Source of the DNA: Pseudomonadota bacterium
GTDB lineage: Bacteria; Pseudomonadota; Gammaproteobacteria; Steroidobacterales; Woeseiaceae
DNA: 58,392 nt
Direction: 5' to 3'
Assembly (NCBI GenBank): GCA_022563505.1
Contig: JADFNG010000008.1
Coordinates: 1 to 58,392 of the forward strand
Translations under genes and position numbers: made by a program
Shown here: positions 8,691 to 17,497 of the stretch, one piece after another
How positions within the stretch are numbered: position 1 is the first letter of the stretch
Layout of the letters: each line of letters opens with the position of its first letter
Notes under the pieces: model-generated
Told to the model about the DNA's origin: nothing
The model's database searches: none
The model's input: the letters and a program-made list of their open reading frames with translations, nothing else

Positions 8691-9347
8691 ATGCAACCAA
8701 AACTCATTATTGGCAATAAGAATTATTCGTCCTGGTCGCTCCGCACTTGGCTGCTGCTGGCAGAAAGCGGGATCGACTTCGAAGAGCAGCGAATTTGTCT
8801 TGATACCCCGGAATTCGCCGCGCAGGTCAGGGCTTTTTCGGCGGCGGCCAAGGTGCCGGTTTTGATGCTCGATGAGCACCCCGTCTGGGACACGCTGGCG
8901 ATCGCGGAAACACTTGCGGAGCGCTGGCCGGAAAAGGGTCTATGGCCTGAAGATCCTGTTGCCAGGGCGCATGCACGCTCGATCAGTGCGGAAATGCATG
9001 CGGGTTTTTTGGCATTACGTGATGCAATGCCGATGAACTGCCGTGCGATGGGGCGTAAGGTAACGCTTGCCGACGATTTGGCGGCGGACATCGACCGCAT
9101 CTTTGCGATCTGGGCAGACTGTCAGCAACGTTATGCGGCGGACGGGGATTGGCTTTTCGGCCGCTTTTGCATCGCGGATGCGATGTTTGCGCCGGTGGTG
9201 CTGAGATTACGCACCTATGGGATTAATCTGCCGGCCTCTGCGGCGGCCTACCCGGCACGATTGCTCGAAAGTCACGCTTTACAGAACTGGCTGGCCGCTG
9301 CCGAGTCAGAGACAGAGGTGGTGGACCAGGACGAGGCAGGACAATGA
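8691..9347 (+). CDS. Glutathione S-transferase family protein
   Basis: A 218-residue GST-like protein. The N-terminal thioredoxin-fold domain has NKNYSSWSLRTWLLL, where the SSWS serine matches the Ser-type catalytic position, and VPVLMLDE supplies the cis-Pro loop. A helical C-terminal domain follows. Close relatives are YfcF-like GSTs of unknown substrate. In-frame starts at 8610 and 8670 exist; ATG 8691 matches the family start. Its stop overlaps the next start by 4 bases (ATGA), so it is coupled to the L,D-transpeptidase gene, with no obvious functional link. Confidence 0.85.
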   Translation: MQPKLIIGNKNYSSWSLRTWLLLAESGIDFEEQRICLDTPEFAAQVRAFSAAAKVPVLMLDEHPVWDTLAIAETLAERWPEKGLWPEDPVARAHARSISAEMHAGFLALRDAMPMNCRAMGRKVTLADDLAADIDRIFAIWADCQQRYAADGDWLFGRFCIADAMFAPVVLRLRTYGINLPASAAAYPARLLESHALQNWLAAAESETEVVDQDEAGQ

Positions 9348-10366
9348 ATTTCAGGCAAACGATATTTTCAATCTCCGCGGCCATGTTGCTTCCGGCGATC
9401 GCGTATGCGGAGGTTTTTCAATTGCCGCCCGCGGGCAATGACGTTGTTGGTGCTGTCACCGTCATCCGGGCTCGTCAGGACGACACGCTGGTCGATATCG
9501 CCCGCCGTCACGGCCTTGGCTACGAAGAAATTATCCGCGCCAATCCCGAGGTCGATAGCTGGTTGCCCGGCGAAGGCACGGAGGTGGTTCTGCCGACCCG
9601 TTATGTCCTGCCACCGGGCCCACGCCGCGGTGTGATTCTGAATCTTGCCGAATACCGCATTTATTATTACCCGGAACCCACAGGCGATGAACTGGGGGTG
9701 GTCATGACCTATCCCATCAGTATCGGCCGGATGGACTGGGAAACGCCACTGGGTCGTACGCGGATTATTTCCAAAGTTCGCAATCCAGCCTGGTATCCGC
9801 CGGCATCGGTGCGTGCGGAACACGCGGCGGCGGGCGATCCGCTGCCGCGCATCGTGCCACCCGGACCCAAGAACCCGCTCGGGGCTTATGCGATGCGCCT
9901 CGGCATACCCGGCTACCTGATTCACAGCACCAATCGTCCCGCCGGTGTCGGTATGCGCGTTTCACACGGCTGTATTCGCATGCTGCCGGAAGACATCGGC
10001 TTCCTGTTCGAAAAGGTCGATGTCAATACGCCCGTTCGCATCATCAATGAACCGATCAAACTGGGCTGGGATGGCGATCAGCTTATCCTGGAGGTGCATC
10101 AGGCACTTGAGGTTGCAACGCCGGTGAGCACAGAGCCTGCTGAGTCGCCTGCAGCGGAGCAGGCAGACGAGCAACCGGCCGAGGATGCCGTCGTCGTGAA
10201 AGACAGCATGACCCTGCTGACCGAGCAGTTTGTTGCTGCCACCGGTTCACGGCAGGCGGAACTCGACTGGGAAACAGCGGCAATGCTGCTGCAACATTCG
10301 AGTGGCATCCCGACGCCAGTCGGACAGGCCATAAAAAACGCCGCGACAAGCGCGGCGTTTGATTAG
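9344..10366 (+). CDS. Exported L,D-transpeptidase with LysM domain (YkuD family)
   Basis: A 340-residue periplasmic L,D-transpeptidase of the ErfK/YbiS/YcfS group, which joins peptidoglycan stem peptides to each other or to Lpp. A signal peptide ends near Ala22; a LysM-like segment covers about 37-85 (DDTLVDIARRHG); the YkuD domain about 96-235 has the catalytic SHGCIRM with His208 and Cys210. The C-terminal 100 residues are Ala/Glu/Gln rich, then a short tail. It is convergent with a small Lpp-like lipoprotein gene, its plausible substrate. The final codons contain the terminator hairpin of that neighbour. Confidence 0.93.
   Translation: MNFRQTIFSISAAMLLPAIAYAEVFQLPPAGNDVVGAVTVIRARQDDTLVDIARRHGLGYEEIIRANPEVDSWLPGEGTEVVLPTRYVLPPGPRRGVILNLAEYRIYYYPEPTGDELGVVMTYPISIGRMDWETPLGRTRIISKVRNPAWYPPASVRAEHAAAGDPLPRIVPPGPKNPLGAYAMRLGIPGYLIHSTNRPAGVGMRVSHGCIRMLPEDIGFLFEKVDVNTPVRIINEPIKLGWDGDQLILEVHQALEVATPVSTEPAESPAAEQADEQPAEDAVVVKDSMTLLTEQFVAATGSRQAELDWETAAMLLQHSSGIPTPVGQAIKNAATSAAFD
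10329..10360 (-). terminator. Rho-independent terminator of the Lpp-like gene
   Basis: A perfect 10-bp stem, AAACGCCGCG (10336-10345) with CGCGGCGTTT (10351-10360), and a 5-base loop. On the minus strand the stem is followed by a run of T, so it terminates the lipoprotein gene ending at 10384. The whole hairpin lies within the last codons of the L,D-transpeptidase on the plus strand. Confidence 0.8.
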
Positions 10367-10383
10367 CAATTTGTAGTTTTAAA

Positions 10384-10686
10384 CTACTTTTGCATTGATT
10401 TCTGGAACATCCGTTCCAGACGATCACGGTTTGCATCACAGCAACTTTGTGCTTCTGTCGCTGCTGACAAAGCCTGATCAGCGGTGCTTTGTGCTGCTGA
10501 CGCTGTCTGAGCAGCACTGTCGGCTGCAGCCCGAGCTGCTTCGGCAGCTGATTTGGCTGCGGCGGCATCTCTTGCTGCACTGTCTGCGGTTGCCTGTGCA
10601 CGATCAATCGCTTCCTGGCTTGCGCAACCTGAGGCAAGACCTAGGATCAGCAGGATCGCGCTCACTTTCAGTACATTCTTAATCAT
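10384..10686 (-). CDS. Small Lpp/OprI-like alanine-rich outer-membrane lipoprotein
   Basis: A 100-residue lipoprotein. The signal peptide ends in LASGC, with lipidated Cys21. The mature part is an Ala-rich heptad-like coiled coil (AQATADSAARDA.., AAEAARAAADSA) as in Lpp and Pseudomonas OprI, and it ends in Lys, the residue through which Lpp is bonded to peptidoglycan. A Cys-Cys pair near residue 81 is unusual. ATG 10686 is used; an in-frame TTG at 10692 is less likely. AAGGA lies 10 bases before the ATG. It has its own promoter and terminator, consistent with an abundant monocistronic transcript. Convergent with an L,D-transpeptidase, which supports the Lpp assignment. Confidence 0.85.
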   Translation of the reverse strand: MIKNVLKVSAILLILGLASGCASQEAIDRAQATADSAARDAAAAKSAAEAARAAADSAAQTASAAQSTADQALSAATEAQSCCDANRDRLERMFQKSMQK

Positions 10687-10724
10687 TTTCAAAAATTCCT
10701 TTGTTGGGATAATTCTGCAGACGC

Positions 10725-10753
10725 ATTATTTCCTAATACGCTGACATCTTCAA
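10725..10753 (-). promoter_or_regulatory. Promoter of the Lpp-like gene
   Basis: On the minus strand TTGAAG (10753-10748), 17-base spacer, AATAAT (10730-10725). Transcription would start about 20 bases further and give a short leader with AAGGA before the ATG at 10686. Confidence 0.6.
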
Positions 10754-10943
10754 CGAAAACATTGATTTTATTTACATTTGTCTCTTTTCCAAGACATTTA
10801 GTGGTGTTGTTCGAAAATGCAGTGGCCGGGCTGCGCCCGCCACTGATTTTCAAAGTTTGTCGCGGGTCATATCGAGCCGGCCTTTGGCCGATCGATATTT
10901 TGTGGGTGGTGGGGTGTTTGTCGGCAGGGTTTTTGGAGGCGTA

Positions 10944-10972
10944 TTTACAAATGCGATATTTACCTGTATAAG
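10944..10972 (+). promoter_or_regulatory. lexA operon promoter
   Basis: TTTACA (10944-10949), 17-base spacer, TATAAG (10967-10972). The -10 lies inside the first LexA box, so repressor binding would block RNA polymerase directly. Confidence 0.65.
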
Positions 10973-11000
10973 ATTACAGTAACTGGATACTTATACAGGT
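10962..11000 (+). promoter_or_regulatory. Two tandem LexA (SOS) boxes
   Basis: Box 1 is CTGTATAAGATTACAG (10964-10979) and box 2 is CTGGATACTTATACAG (10983-10998). Both have the CTG-N10-CAG architecture of E. coli-type LexA sites and sit centre-to-centre 19 bases apart, just before the lexA ATG at 11008. This is the arrangement of an autoregulated lexA promoter and implies that the downstream imuA-imuB-dnaE2 genes are SOS-induced. Confidence 0.9.
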
Positions 11001-11007
11001 AACTAAC

Positions 11008-11625
11008 ATGCGCCGACTGACTCCCAGACAATCTGAGATTCTTAATTTAATTCAAGACTTTATTGCTGAAAATGGCATGCCTCCTACGCGTGCGGAGATT
11101 GCCCGGGAACTGGGTTTTAAATCCGCCAATGCGGCGGAGGATCATTTGCGTGCGTTGCAAAAGAAGGGGGTGCTGGAACTCATTCCGGGTGCCTCACGCG
11201 GCATTCAACTGAAGGATTCGCTGCGGGAACAGATGGGTTTGCCGCTGGTGGGCAGGGTTGCGGCGGGCAGTCCCATCCTGGCCGAGGAGCACATCGAGCG
11301 GCGTTACAAAATTGATCCGAACTTGTTCAACCCAAAGCCGCATTACCTGTTACGCGTGGAAGGCATGAGCATGAAGAACGCCGGCATCCTGGACGGTGAC
11401 CTGGTGGCCGTCCACCGGACATCCGAGATTCGCAGTCGGCAGATTATTGTCGCGAGGCTCGATGATGAGGTCACGGTAAAACGCTATCGCCAGGAAGGCA
11501 CGGTGGTCTGGTTGCTGCCGGAGAATGAGGATTTCGAGCCGATCGAGGTCGATTTAACGTCGCAGTCGCTGGTGATCGAAGGCGTGGTGGTGGGTGTCAT
11601 CCGTGATGGCATATCTCTGCAGTAG
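11008..11625 (+). CDS. lexA: SOS repressor LexA
   Basis: A 205-residue LexA. The N-terminal winged helix (residues 1-70, [15 protein letters not shown] recognition region) binds the boxes upstream. The self-cleavage site is Ala86-Gly87 in GRVAAGSP, and the Ser/Lys dyad is Ser121 (VEGMSMKN) and Lys158 (VTVKRY). RecA filaments trigger cleavage and derepression. First gene of an operon with imuA (21-base gap), imuB and dnaE2, so it controls its own cassette. Confidence 0.97.
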   Translation: MRRLTPRQSEILNLIQDFIAENGMPPTRAEIARELGFKSANAAEDHLRALQKKGVLELIPGASRGIQLKDSLREQMGLPLVGRVAAGSPILAEEHIERRYKIDPNLFNPKPHYLLRVEGMSMKNAGILDGDLVAVHRTSEIRSRQIIVARLDDEVTVKRYRQEGTVVWLLPENEDFEPIEVDLTSQSLVIEGVVVGVIRDGISLQ

Positions 11626-11646
11626 CCCGGAGCAGATGGACGAGCT

Positions 11647-12300
11647 GTGGATGATGCACTTGAGAAATTATTACAAAACAACCCACGGCTCTGGCGGGGA
11701 CGTTCGATGGCGTCAGGACTGCAAGGTCTGCCGAGCGGCTATCCCGGGCTGGATCGCCATTTAGCCGGCGGCGGCTGGCCACAACATGCCTTGACGGAGA
11801 TTCTGCTGGAGCATTACGGCGCCGGCGAACTCAAGCTCCTGATGCCGGCGCTGGCGCGTCTGAGTCAGCCTGATCGTGACCACGATCCGGAGTCGACCGG
11901 TTGGCTCGCCTGGATAGCCCCCCCGTTTCAGCCTTATCCACCGGCACTGGTGCAGTGGGGCATCGATCTTTGCCGCGTACTGATTGTGCGTCCCAGGGAG
12001 GAAAGCGAGATCTTGTGGGCAGCAGAGCAGGCTTTATCGTCAGGCAACTGTGCCGCAGTGCTTTTATGGCCAGGTGTGCTTTCTGTTGCGGCCAGCCGGC
12101 GTTTGCAACTGGCGGCCGAGAAGGGCGGCAGCTGGGCGATTGCTTTTCGGCCGCTGAGTGCACGGTCACAATCTTCGGCGGCCGCGTTGCGCATTCTGCT
12201 GAGTGCCAGTCGCGAGGGCACGGAGCTCCATATTCTTAAAAATCGCGGTAGCCGGCCTGCCACGCTGCGCAATGTATTACGCGATTATGCGGATGCTTAG
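11647..12300 (+). CDS. imuA: Translesion synthesis accessory protein ImuA
   Basis: A 217-residue ImuA (SulA/RecA-like superfamily), an accessory factor of the ImuA-ImuB-DnaE2 mutasome. The N-terminal LPSGYPGLDRHLAGGGWP segment is typical of the family in gammaproteobacteria; the body is a shortened RecA-like fold. Start GTG 11647 lies 21 bases after the lexA stop, consistent with one transcript. Identification rests on this segment and on the gene order lexA-imuA-imuB-dnaE2. Confidence 0.9.
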   Translation: MDDALEKLLQNNPRLWRGRSMASGLQGLPSGYPGLDRHLAGGGWPQHALTEILLEHYGAGELKLLMPALARLSQPDRDHDPESTGWLAWIAPPFQPYPPALVQWGIDLCRVLIVRPREESEILWAAEQALSSGNCAAVLLWPGVLSVAASRRLQLAAEKGGSWAIAFRPLSARSQSSAAALRILLSASREGTELHILKNRGSRPATLRNVLRDYADA

Positions 12301-12353
12301 GAATCTGCGCGGCAAAAATACTTTCTACCGCACAGACTCCTGACGCAGCATTC

Positions 12354-13946
12354 ATGTCATCTTCCGATAAACCCTCTGCGGTCTTGCAGGCTGCCACGCC
12401 AACTCCCCCTGAGATAAAGCACGTTCCGAGTTCACGTAAACCGGTACGAGCGGCGATCAAAGCGCGTTTGTGGCTTTGTATTTATTTGCCGGTGCTGCCG
12501 CTGGAAGCGCTGGACAGACAGAAGCGGACAACCGCTCGAGCGGTGTTCGAGGATGAGCAAGGCATACGCCGCGTCATGCTGGCCAATGAAAAAGCAGCGG
12601 CCGCCGGAATAAGACCGGGGTTGTCGGTCAATGCTGCATTGTCGTTATTGCCGGCTTTGCAGCTTGAGATGCGGGACCTGGAGCAGGAAGAACGGACACT
12701 GAAACGGCTGGCCTCGTGGGCAGAACAATTTACGTCATTTGTTTGTATCGAGGCGCCAACGACGTTGTTGCTGGAGATTGCCGGCAGCCTGCGCTTGTTT
12801 GAGGGCATGGTGACATTGCGGCGACGGATTGCGCGCGGCTGTGAAGAAAAGGGCTTGACTGCGCAGCTGGCGATTGCGCCGACACCGCTGGCCGCGCGGT
12901 GGTTTGCTAAGGCCGATCGCGAGGCTTGCATCGATGACATGGCGCTGTTGAACCGCCCATTGAGTGTGCTGCCGCTTCATTGCCTGGATTGGCCGGATTC
13001 AGTCACTGAATCGCTTGGTGGCATGGGCATTACCTGTGTGGGCGATTGTTTGCGTTTGCCAAGAGCCGGTTTTGCGCGACGTTTTGGTGCCGCTCGCCTG
13101 TTGCAGCTGGATCGGGCGCTTGGGCGGGCGCCGGATCCGCGTGTGAGCTACCGTTCTGCAGAACAATTTTGTGCCTTGCATGATCTCGATGAAGAACTCG
13201 ATGACCGTGAATTATTGCTGCAGGTTTGTCGGCAACTTTTATTGAAACTCGAACGGTTTTTATTGACCCGGCAGATGCAGGTACAACGTGTGCAGTTCAG
13301 CTTTTTTCATTTGCGCTCGGCAGCGACGCATCGGGTGCTGTGCAGCGTGCAGGCGGGACGGAATGCTGAGCACTGGTTTGAGTTACTGGATATCCAGCTT
13401 GATCGCATGACCTTGCCGGAAGCGGTGATCTCGATTCGCTTGCGTGGTGGACCGGGTCAGTTGTCGTCCATGGCAACGGACAACCTGCTTTTCGATCCAT
13501 CGATAAAGCCTCGCGAGGGGTCGATTGCCTGTCTGGTGGAGCGCTTGAATGCGCGTATGGGCGAAGCATGCGTGCGTGGGGTCGCAACCGTCGCTGAGCA
13601 TCGTCCCCAGTATGCATGGCGTCCGGTGAGTGTGTCCGATACTGCACCGCGTGGCACGGTGAGGCCGGATGGCGGCAATGAACAGCCGTTGCCGCTTAAA
13701 TTGTGGCGCCCGTTATGGCTGCTGCAAGAGCCGGAACGATTGGCGAGTGACGATGCCCGACCGCTTTATCAGGGTCCTCTGACACTGCTGGATGGGCCGG
13801 AACGACTGGAGTCAGGCTGGTGGGATGATGATGGCATCGCGAGGGATTATTTTGTCGCGTTGACGGTGAACGGAGTGCATCTCTGGATATACCAGGACCG
13901 CAACAAGCAAGCAGCATTTTGGTATCTGCATGGCATCTTTGGTTAA
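12354..13946 (+). CDS. imuB: Y-family polymerase-like protein ImuB
   Basis: A 530-residue Y-family polymerase homologue. In ImuB the polymerase active site is degenerate, and here the N-terminal motif reads LWLCIYLPVLPLEAL, lacking the metal-binding Asp of active Y polymerases. The little-finger region follows at about 280-400. In other bacteria it recruits DnaE2 and the sliding clamp. The N-terminus has about 40 extra residues before the usual LWLC start, so translation might begin further in. Its end overlaps dnaE2 by 17 bases. Confidence 0.93.
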   Translation: MSSSDKPSAVLQAATPTPPEIKHVPSSRKPVRAAIKARLWLCIYLPVLPLEALDRQKRTTARAVFEDEQGIRRVMLANEKAAAAGIRPGLSVNAALSLLPALQLEMRDLEQEERTLKRLASWAEQFTSFVCIEAPTTLLLEIAGSLRLFEGMVTLRRRIARGCEEKGLTAQLAIAPTPLAARWFAKADREACIDDMALLNRPLSVLPLHCLDWPDSVTESLGGMGITCVGDCLRLPRAGFARRFGAARLLQLDRALGRAPDPRVSYRSAEQFCALHDLDEELDDRELLLQVCRQLLLKLERFLLTRQMQVQRVQFSFFHLRSAATHRVLCSVQAGRNAEHWFELLDIQLDRMTLPEAVISIRLRGGPGQLSSMATDNLLFDPSIKPREGSIACLVERLNARMGEACVRGVATVAEHRPQYAWRPVSVSDTAPRGTVRPDGGNEQPLPLKLWRPLWLLQEPERLASDDARPLYQGPLTLLDGPERLESGWWDDDGIARDYFVALTVNGVHLWIYQDRNKQAAFWYLHGIFG

Positions 13947-16900
13947 TGCCATGCCGGACAACTATGCGGAATTGCACGTCCTCAGTAATTTTACGTTTCT
14001 GCGCGGTGCATCGCAGCCGGAAGAACTTGTGCGCCAGGCAGTCGAGTTGGGTTATTCAGCGCTGGCTTTAACCGATGAGTGCTCGGTGTCCGGTGTAGTC
14101 AGAGCCCACATGGCCGCAAAAGAGGCGGGCCTGGAGAAACTGATTATCGGCGCGGAATTCCGGCTTGTCACTGGATTGAAACTCATTGTACTCGCACAAA
14201 GTCATCGGGGTTATACGTCGTTGTGCCAGCTGATTACCCGTGGCCGGCGAGCGGCAGAGAAGGGCAGTTATGTACTCACTGCAAGCGATTTCGAGGATGC
14301 GCTGCCGGATTGCCTGGTGCTTTGGGTGCCCGGCAACCCGCTTTTTCTGGCGGCTGAAGACCGCTGGATTCTGGATGCCTTTGCACAACGATTATGGATT
14401 GCGGTGGAGTTGCTGGCAGATGGTCTGCATCGTCAACGCCTGGAGCGACTCTACGATCTCGGTGAAATCCTGCAACTTCCACTGGTTGCCAGCGGTGATG
14501 TACACATGCATTGTCGTGCTCGCCGTGCTTTGCAGGATACGCTGACGGCGATACGTGAAGGCCTGACCCTGGATCAGGCGGGCTTTTCCCTGTATCCGAA
14601 CGGCGAGCGCTATCTTCGTTCGCGCGCGACGATGGCATCGATCTATCCGCCGGCACTGTTGCGGGAAACGCTCAGGATTGCCGAGCGGATTGATTTTTCG
14701 CTGCATGAATTGCATTACGAATGCCCGCAGGAACTGGTGCCGCAGGGTGAGACAGCGACGACGTATCTCAGGCAGTTAAGCGAACAGGGGATGCGCAGCC
14801 GTTGGCCGGAAGGTGTGCCGGAAAAAGTCATCAAGCTGGTCGAACACGAACTGGAGTTGATTCAGGAGCTGCAATACGAAGCGTTTTTCCTGACCGTGTA
14901 CGACATCGTTACGTTTGCCCGCGGTGAGGGAATTCTCTGCCAGGGACGCGGTTCCGCCGCCAATTCCGCCGTCTGTTTTTGCCTGGGCATTACCGAAGTG
15001 GATCCGGGACGCATGGAGACACTGGTCGAGCGTTTTATCTCCAAAGAACGCAATGAGCCGCCGGATATCGATGTGGATTTCGAACACGAGCGGCGTGAAG
15101 AAGTCATTCAGTATATTTATCGAAAATACGGGCGTGATCATGCTGCATTGGTCGCAACGGTGGTGACCTATCGCCCTCGCAGTGCATTACGCGATGTGGG
15201 CAAAGTGCTCGGCTTGAGTGGCTTGCAAGTGGATCGCCTGGCGCGCTCGATGCAATGGTGGGATGGCAGTGAAGTCGATGACTCCCGTGTGCTGGAAGCA
15301 GGTCTCGATCCTGACAGTCCGGTCATCCGGCGCCTGCTGTGGCTGGTGCGCCAGTTGATCGGCTTTCCGCGCCATCTTTCTCAACACGTTGGTGGCTTTG
15401 TGATTGCGAACGGGCCACTGGCAGAACTGGTGCCGGTGGAGAATGCTGCCATGAAAGATCGCACGGTCATTCAGTGGGAGAAAACCGATCTCAAGGATCT
15501 GGGCCTCCTGAAGGTGGATGTACTGGGTCTTGGCATGCTGACGGCAATACGGCGAAGTTTTGCCTTGATCGAAGCCTACAGTGGCAGGAAATACACGCTG
15601 GCGACAGTGCCGGCGGAAGATCCGCTGGTGTACGACATGATTTGCGACGGCGATACGATGGGTGTGTTCCAGATCGAGTCACGCGCACAAATGGCCATGC
15701 TGCCGCGACTCAAGCCGCGCTGCTATTACGATCTCGTTATCGAAATTGCCATCATTCGGCCCGGGCCCATTCAGGGTGACATGGTGCATCCCTACCTGCG
15801 CCGACGCAATGGCGAAGAAGTGGTGGACTATCCCAGTGATGAGGTACGAAAAGTATTGCAACGAACGCTTGGGGTACCGATTTTCCAGGAGCAGGTGATG
15901 CAACTGGCGGTCGTGGCGGCCGGTTTTACGCCGGGTGAAGCAGATCAGTTGCGCCGGGCGATGGCAGCCTGGAAACGCCGCGGTGGCCTGGAGCCGTTTG
16001 AGGACAAGCTGATTCACGGTATGCGTACGCGCGGTTATACGGAAGAATTTGCACGCCAGATTTTCAAGCAAATAAAAGGCTTTGGTGAATACGGTTTTCC
16101 GGAATCCCATGCAGCGAGTTTTGCGTTACTGGTCTATGTTTCGAGCTGGCTGAAATGCCATGAGCCTGCGGCTTATACTTGTGCGCTGCTCAACAGTCAG
16201 CCCATGGGCTTTTATTCGGCGTCTCAACTCACCCAGGATTTACGCCGGCATGGGGTCGAGATCCGGGAGGTCGGAGTCAATGACAGTGACTGGGATGCCA
16301 GTCTCGAGACCGGGGGCAACGGTCCGCCGGCATTGCGGCTCGGTTTGCGTCAGATAAAAGGCCTGCCGGAATCCGTCGGCCGGTGTATTCAGGAAAAGCG
16401 TGGAGACACACCGTATCGCAGCGTGCAGGAATTGCTTGAGCGGGCCGGTATCAAGCGCCGCGATCTTGATGTGCTTGCGGCGAGCGGTGCTCTGAGCGCA
16501 CTGGGAGGACACCGGCACAAAGCGCGCTGGATGGTTGCCGGAGTTGAAGAGCCGACGCGCCTCTTCTCTTCCATGGATCGTGATGAGGCCACGCCGATGC
16601 TCAGGCGTCCTGCCGAAGGCCAGGACATTGTTGCCGACTACAAGAGCCTGGGACTCACGCTTGGACGACATCCGCTGGCGCTGGTTCGCAAACGCCTGGA
16701 TTTGCACGATTACGTGACGGCGGGAGCGCTGAAGAGCCTGCCGAAGGGCTCCTGCGTCAAAGTGGCCGGTATTGTAATCACGAAACAACGGCCTGGAACC
16801 GCGAGTGGCGTGACCTTCGTCACACTCGAAGACGAGTCGGGGTATACCAACGTGATTGTCTGGAAAAAAATAGCGGAGGAGCAACGCAATGTGTTGCTGA

Positions 16901-17031
16901 ATGCGCGCCTGATAGGCGTTGAAGGTGAATTACAAACCGAGGGAACAGTGATACACGTGATTGCAAGACGGCTGATCGATCACAGTGAGATGCTGGGTGA
17001 ATTGCTGCTTCGCTCGCGGAATTTCCGCTAG
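13930..17031 (+). CDS. dnaE2: Error-prone DNA polymerase DnaE2 (ImuC)
   Basis: A 1033-residue C-family polymerase, shorter than replicative DnaE (about 1160) as expected for DnaE2. It carries out induced mutagenic translesion synthesis. An N-terminal PHP domain (ELHVLSNFTFLRGAS, TDECSVSG) is followed by the palm with catalytic Asp381 and Asp383 in PPDIDVDFEHER, then an OB-fold near 920-1000. ATG 13930 overlaps imuB; ATG 13951 is an alternative start giving MPDNYAELH. Last gene of the SOS operon; a REP-like hairpin follows its stop. Confidence 0.97.
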   Translation: MASLVNAMPDNYAELHVLSNFTFLRGASQPEELVRQAVELGYSALALTDECSVSGVVRAHMAAKEAGLEKLIIGAEFRLVTGLKLIVLAQSHRGYTSLCQLITRGRRAAEKGSYVLTASDFEDALPDCLVLWVPGNPLFLAAEDRWILDAFAQRLWIAVELLADGLHRQRLERLYDLGEILQLPLVASGDVHMHCRARRALQDTLTAIREGLTLDQAGFSLYPNGERYLRSRATMASIYPPALLRETLRIAERIDFSLHELHYECPQELVPQGETATTYLRQLSEQGMRSRWPEGVPEKVIKLVEHELELIQELQYEAFFLTVYDIVTFARGEGILCQGRGSAANSAVCFCLGITEVDPGRMETLVERFISKERNEPPDIDVDFEHERREEVIQYIYRKYGRDHAALVATVVTYRPRSALRDVGKVLGLSGLQVDRLARSMQWWDGSEVDDSRVLEAGLDPDSPVIRRLLWLVRQLIGFPRHLSQHVGGFVIANGPLAELVPVENAAMKDRTVIQWEKTDLKDLGLLKVDVLGLGMLTAIRRSFALIEAYSGRKYTLATVPAEDPLVYDMICDGDTMGVFQIESRAQMAMLPRLKPRCYYDLVIEIAIIRPGPIQGDMVHPYLRRRNGEEVVDYPSDEVRKVLQRTLGVPIFQEQVMQLAVVAAGFTPGEADQLRRAMAAWKRRGGLEPFEDKLIHGMRTRGYTEEFARQIFKQIKGFGEYGFPESHAASFALLVYVSSWLKCHEPAAYTCALLNSQPMGFYSASQLTQDLRRHGVEIREVGVNDSDWDASLETGGNGPPALRLGLRQIKGLPESVGRCIQEKRGDTPYRSVQELLERAGIKRRDLDVLAASGALSALGGHRHKARWMVAGVEEPTRLFSSMDRDEATPMLRRPAEGQDIVADYKSLGLTLGRHPLALVRKRLDLHDYVTAGALKSLPKGSCVKVAGIVITKQRPGTASGVTFVTLEDESGYTNVIVWKKIAEEQRNVLLNARLIGVEGELQTEGTVIHVIARRLIDHSEMLGELLLRSRNFR

Positions 17032-17051
17032 GAGCGACCCGGCCGCTCCTA
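17029..17051. repeat. Single REP-like hairpin after dnaE2
   Basis: TAGGAGCG (17029-17036) pairs with CGCTCCTA (17044-17051) around a 7-base loop. The minus-strand reading begins GTAGGAGCGG, the GTAG REP pattern also seen in the two REPINs. It overlaps the dnaE2 stop codon and lies between convergent genes, where it may stop transcription. Confidence 0.7.
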
Positions 17052-17058
17052 CGCAAAA

Positions 17059-17331
17059 TCAATCGTTGTCGAACTCTATTGCGTAGGTATCTTCAAAACT
17101 CTGTTCTTCCGCCAGTTCTTCAAGCTTGCGGCGAACTTCTTTTTTTCGTGCCAGGTCATCGACATTCGATCGGTCCAGTTCTTTGACAAGACTCTCAACG
17201 TTCACTTCCATTGAAATATCGCCGTCGTCGAAACTGTCTTCCGACATGACTACCGTTGCTTCGGCCGCATCATCGTCGAAATCTTCCAAAATTTCGTTTT
17301 CGGTATTCTTATCATCAACATCAGGTGGCAT
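17059..17331 (-). CDS. Small acidic protein of unknown function
   Basis: A 90-residue, strongly acidic protein (many Asp and Glu in the first half, DDGD and EDFDDD runs), with a helical charged segment ARKKEVRRKLEELAEEQ near the C-terminus. No domain recognised and no signal peptide. ATG 17331 is preceded by CGGAGG at good spacing, so it is preferred over the longer open frame starting at 17475. It lies downstream of gspF on the same strand with a gap of 166 bases and may be transcribed with it or separately. Function unknown. Confidence 0.7.
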   Translation of the reverse strand: MPPDVDDKNTENEILEDFDDDAAEATVVMSEDSFDDGDISMEVNVESLVKELDRSNVDDLARKKEVRRKLEELAEEQSFEDTYAIEFDND

Positions 17332-17497
17332 GCTCAAGCCTCCGCTAGTAATCGCTCTGCATTCAACAGGAACGGTGTCATCCTGAACCGGTTTTTCAAA
17401 GGTATACTCCGAAATTCCGGCGCTTGCAAGACACCGGTTCTCACTTTTTCCACGCCATGAATCGGAGTTCAGCAAAAGGCCCGGATCTCGGGCAGGA

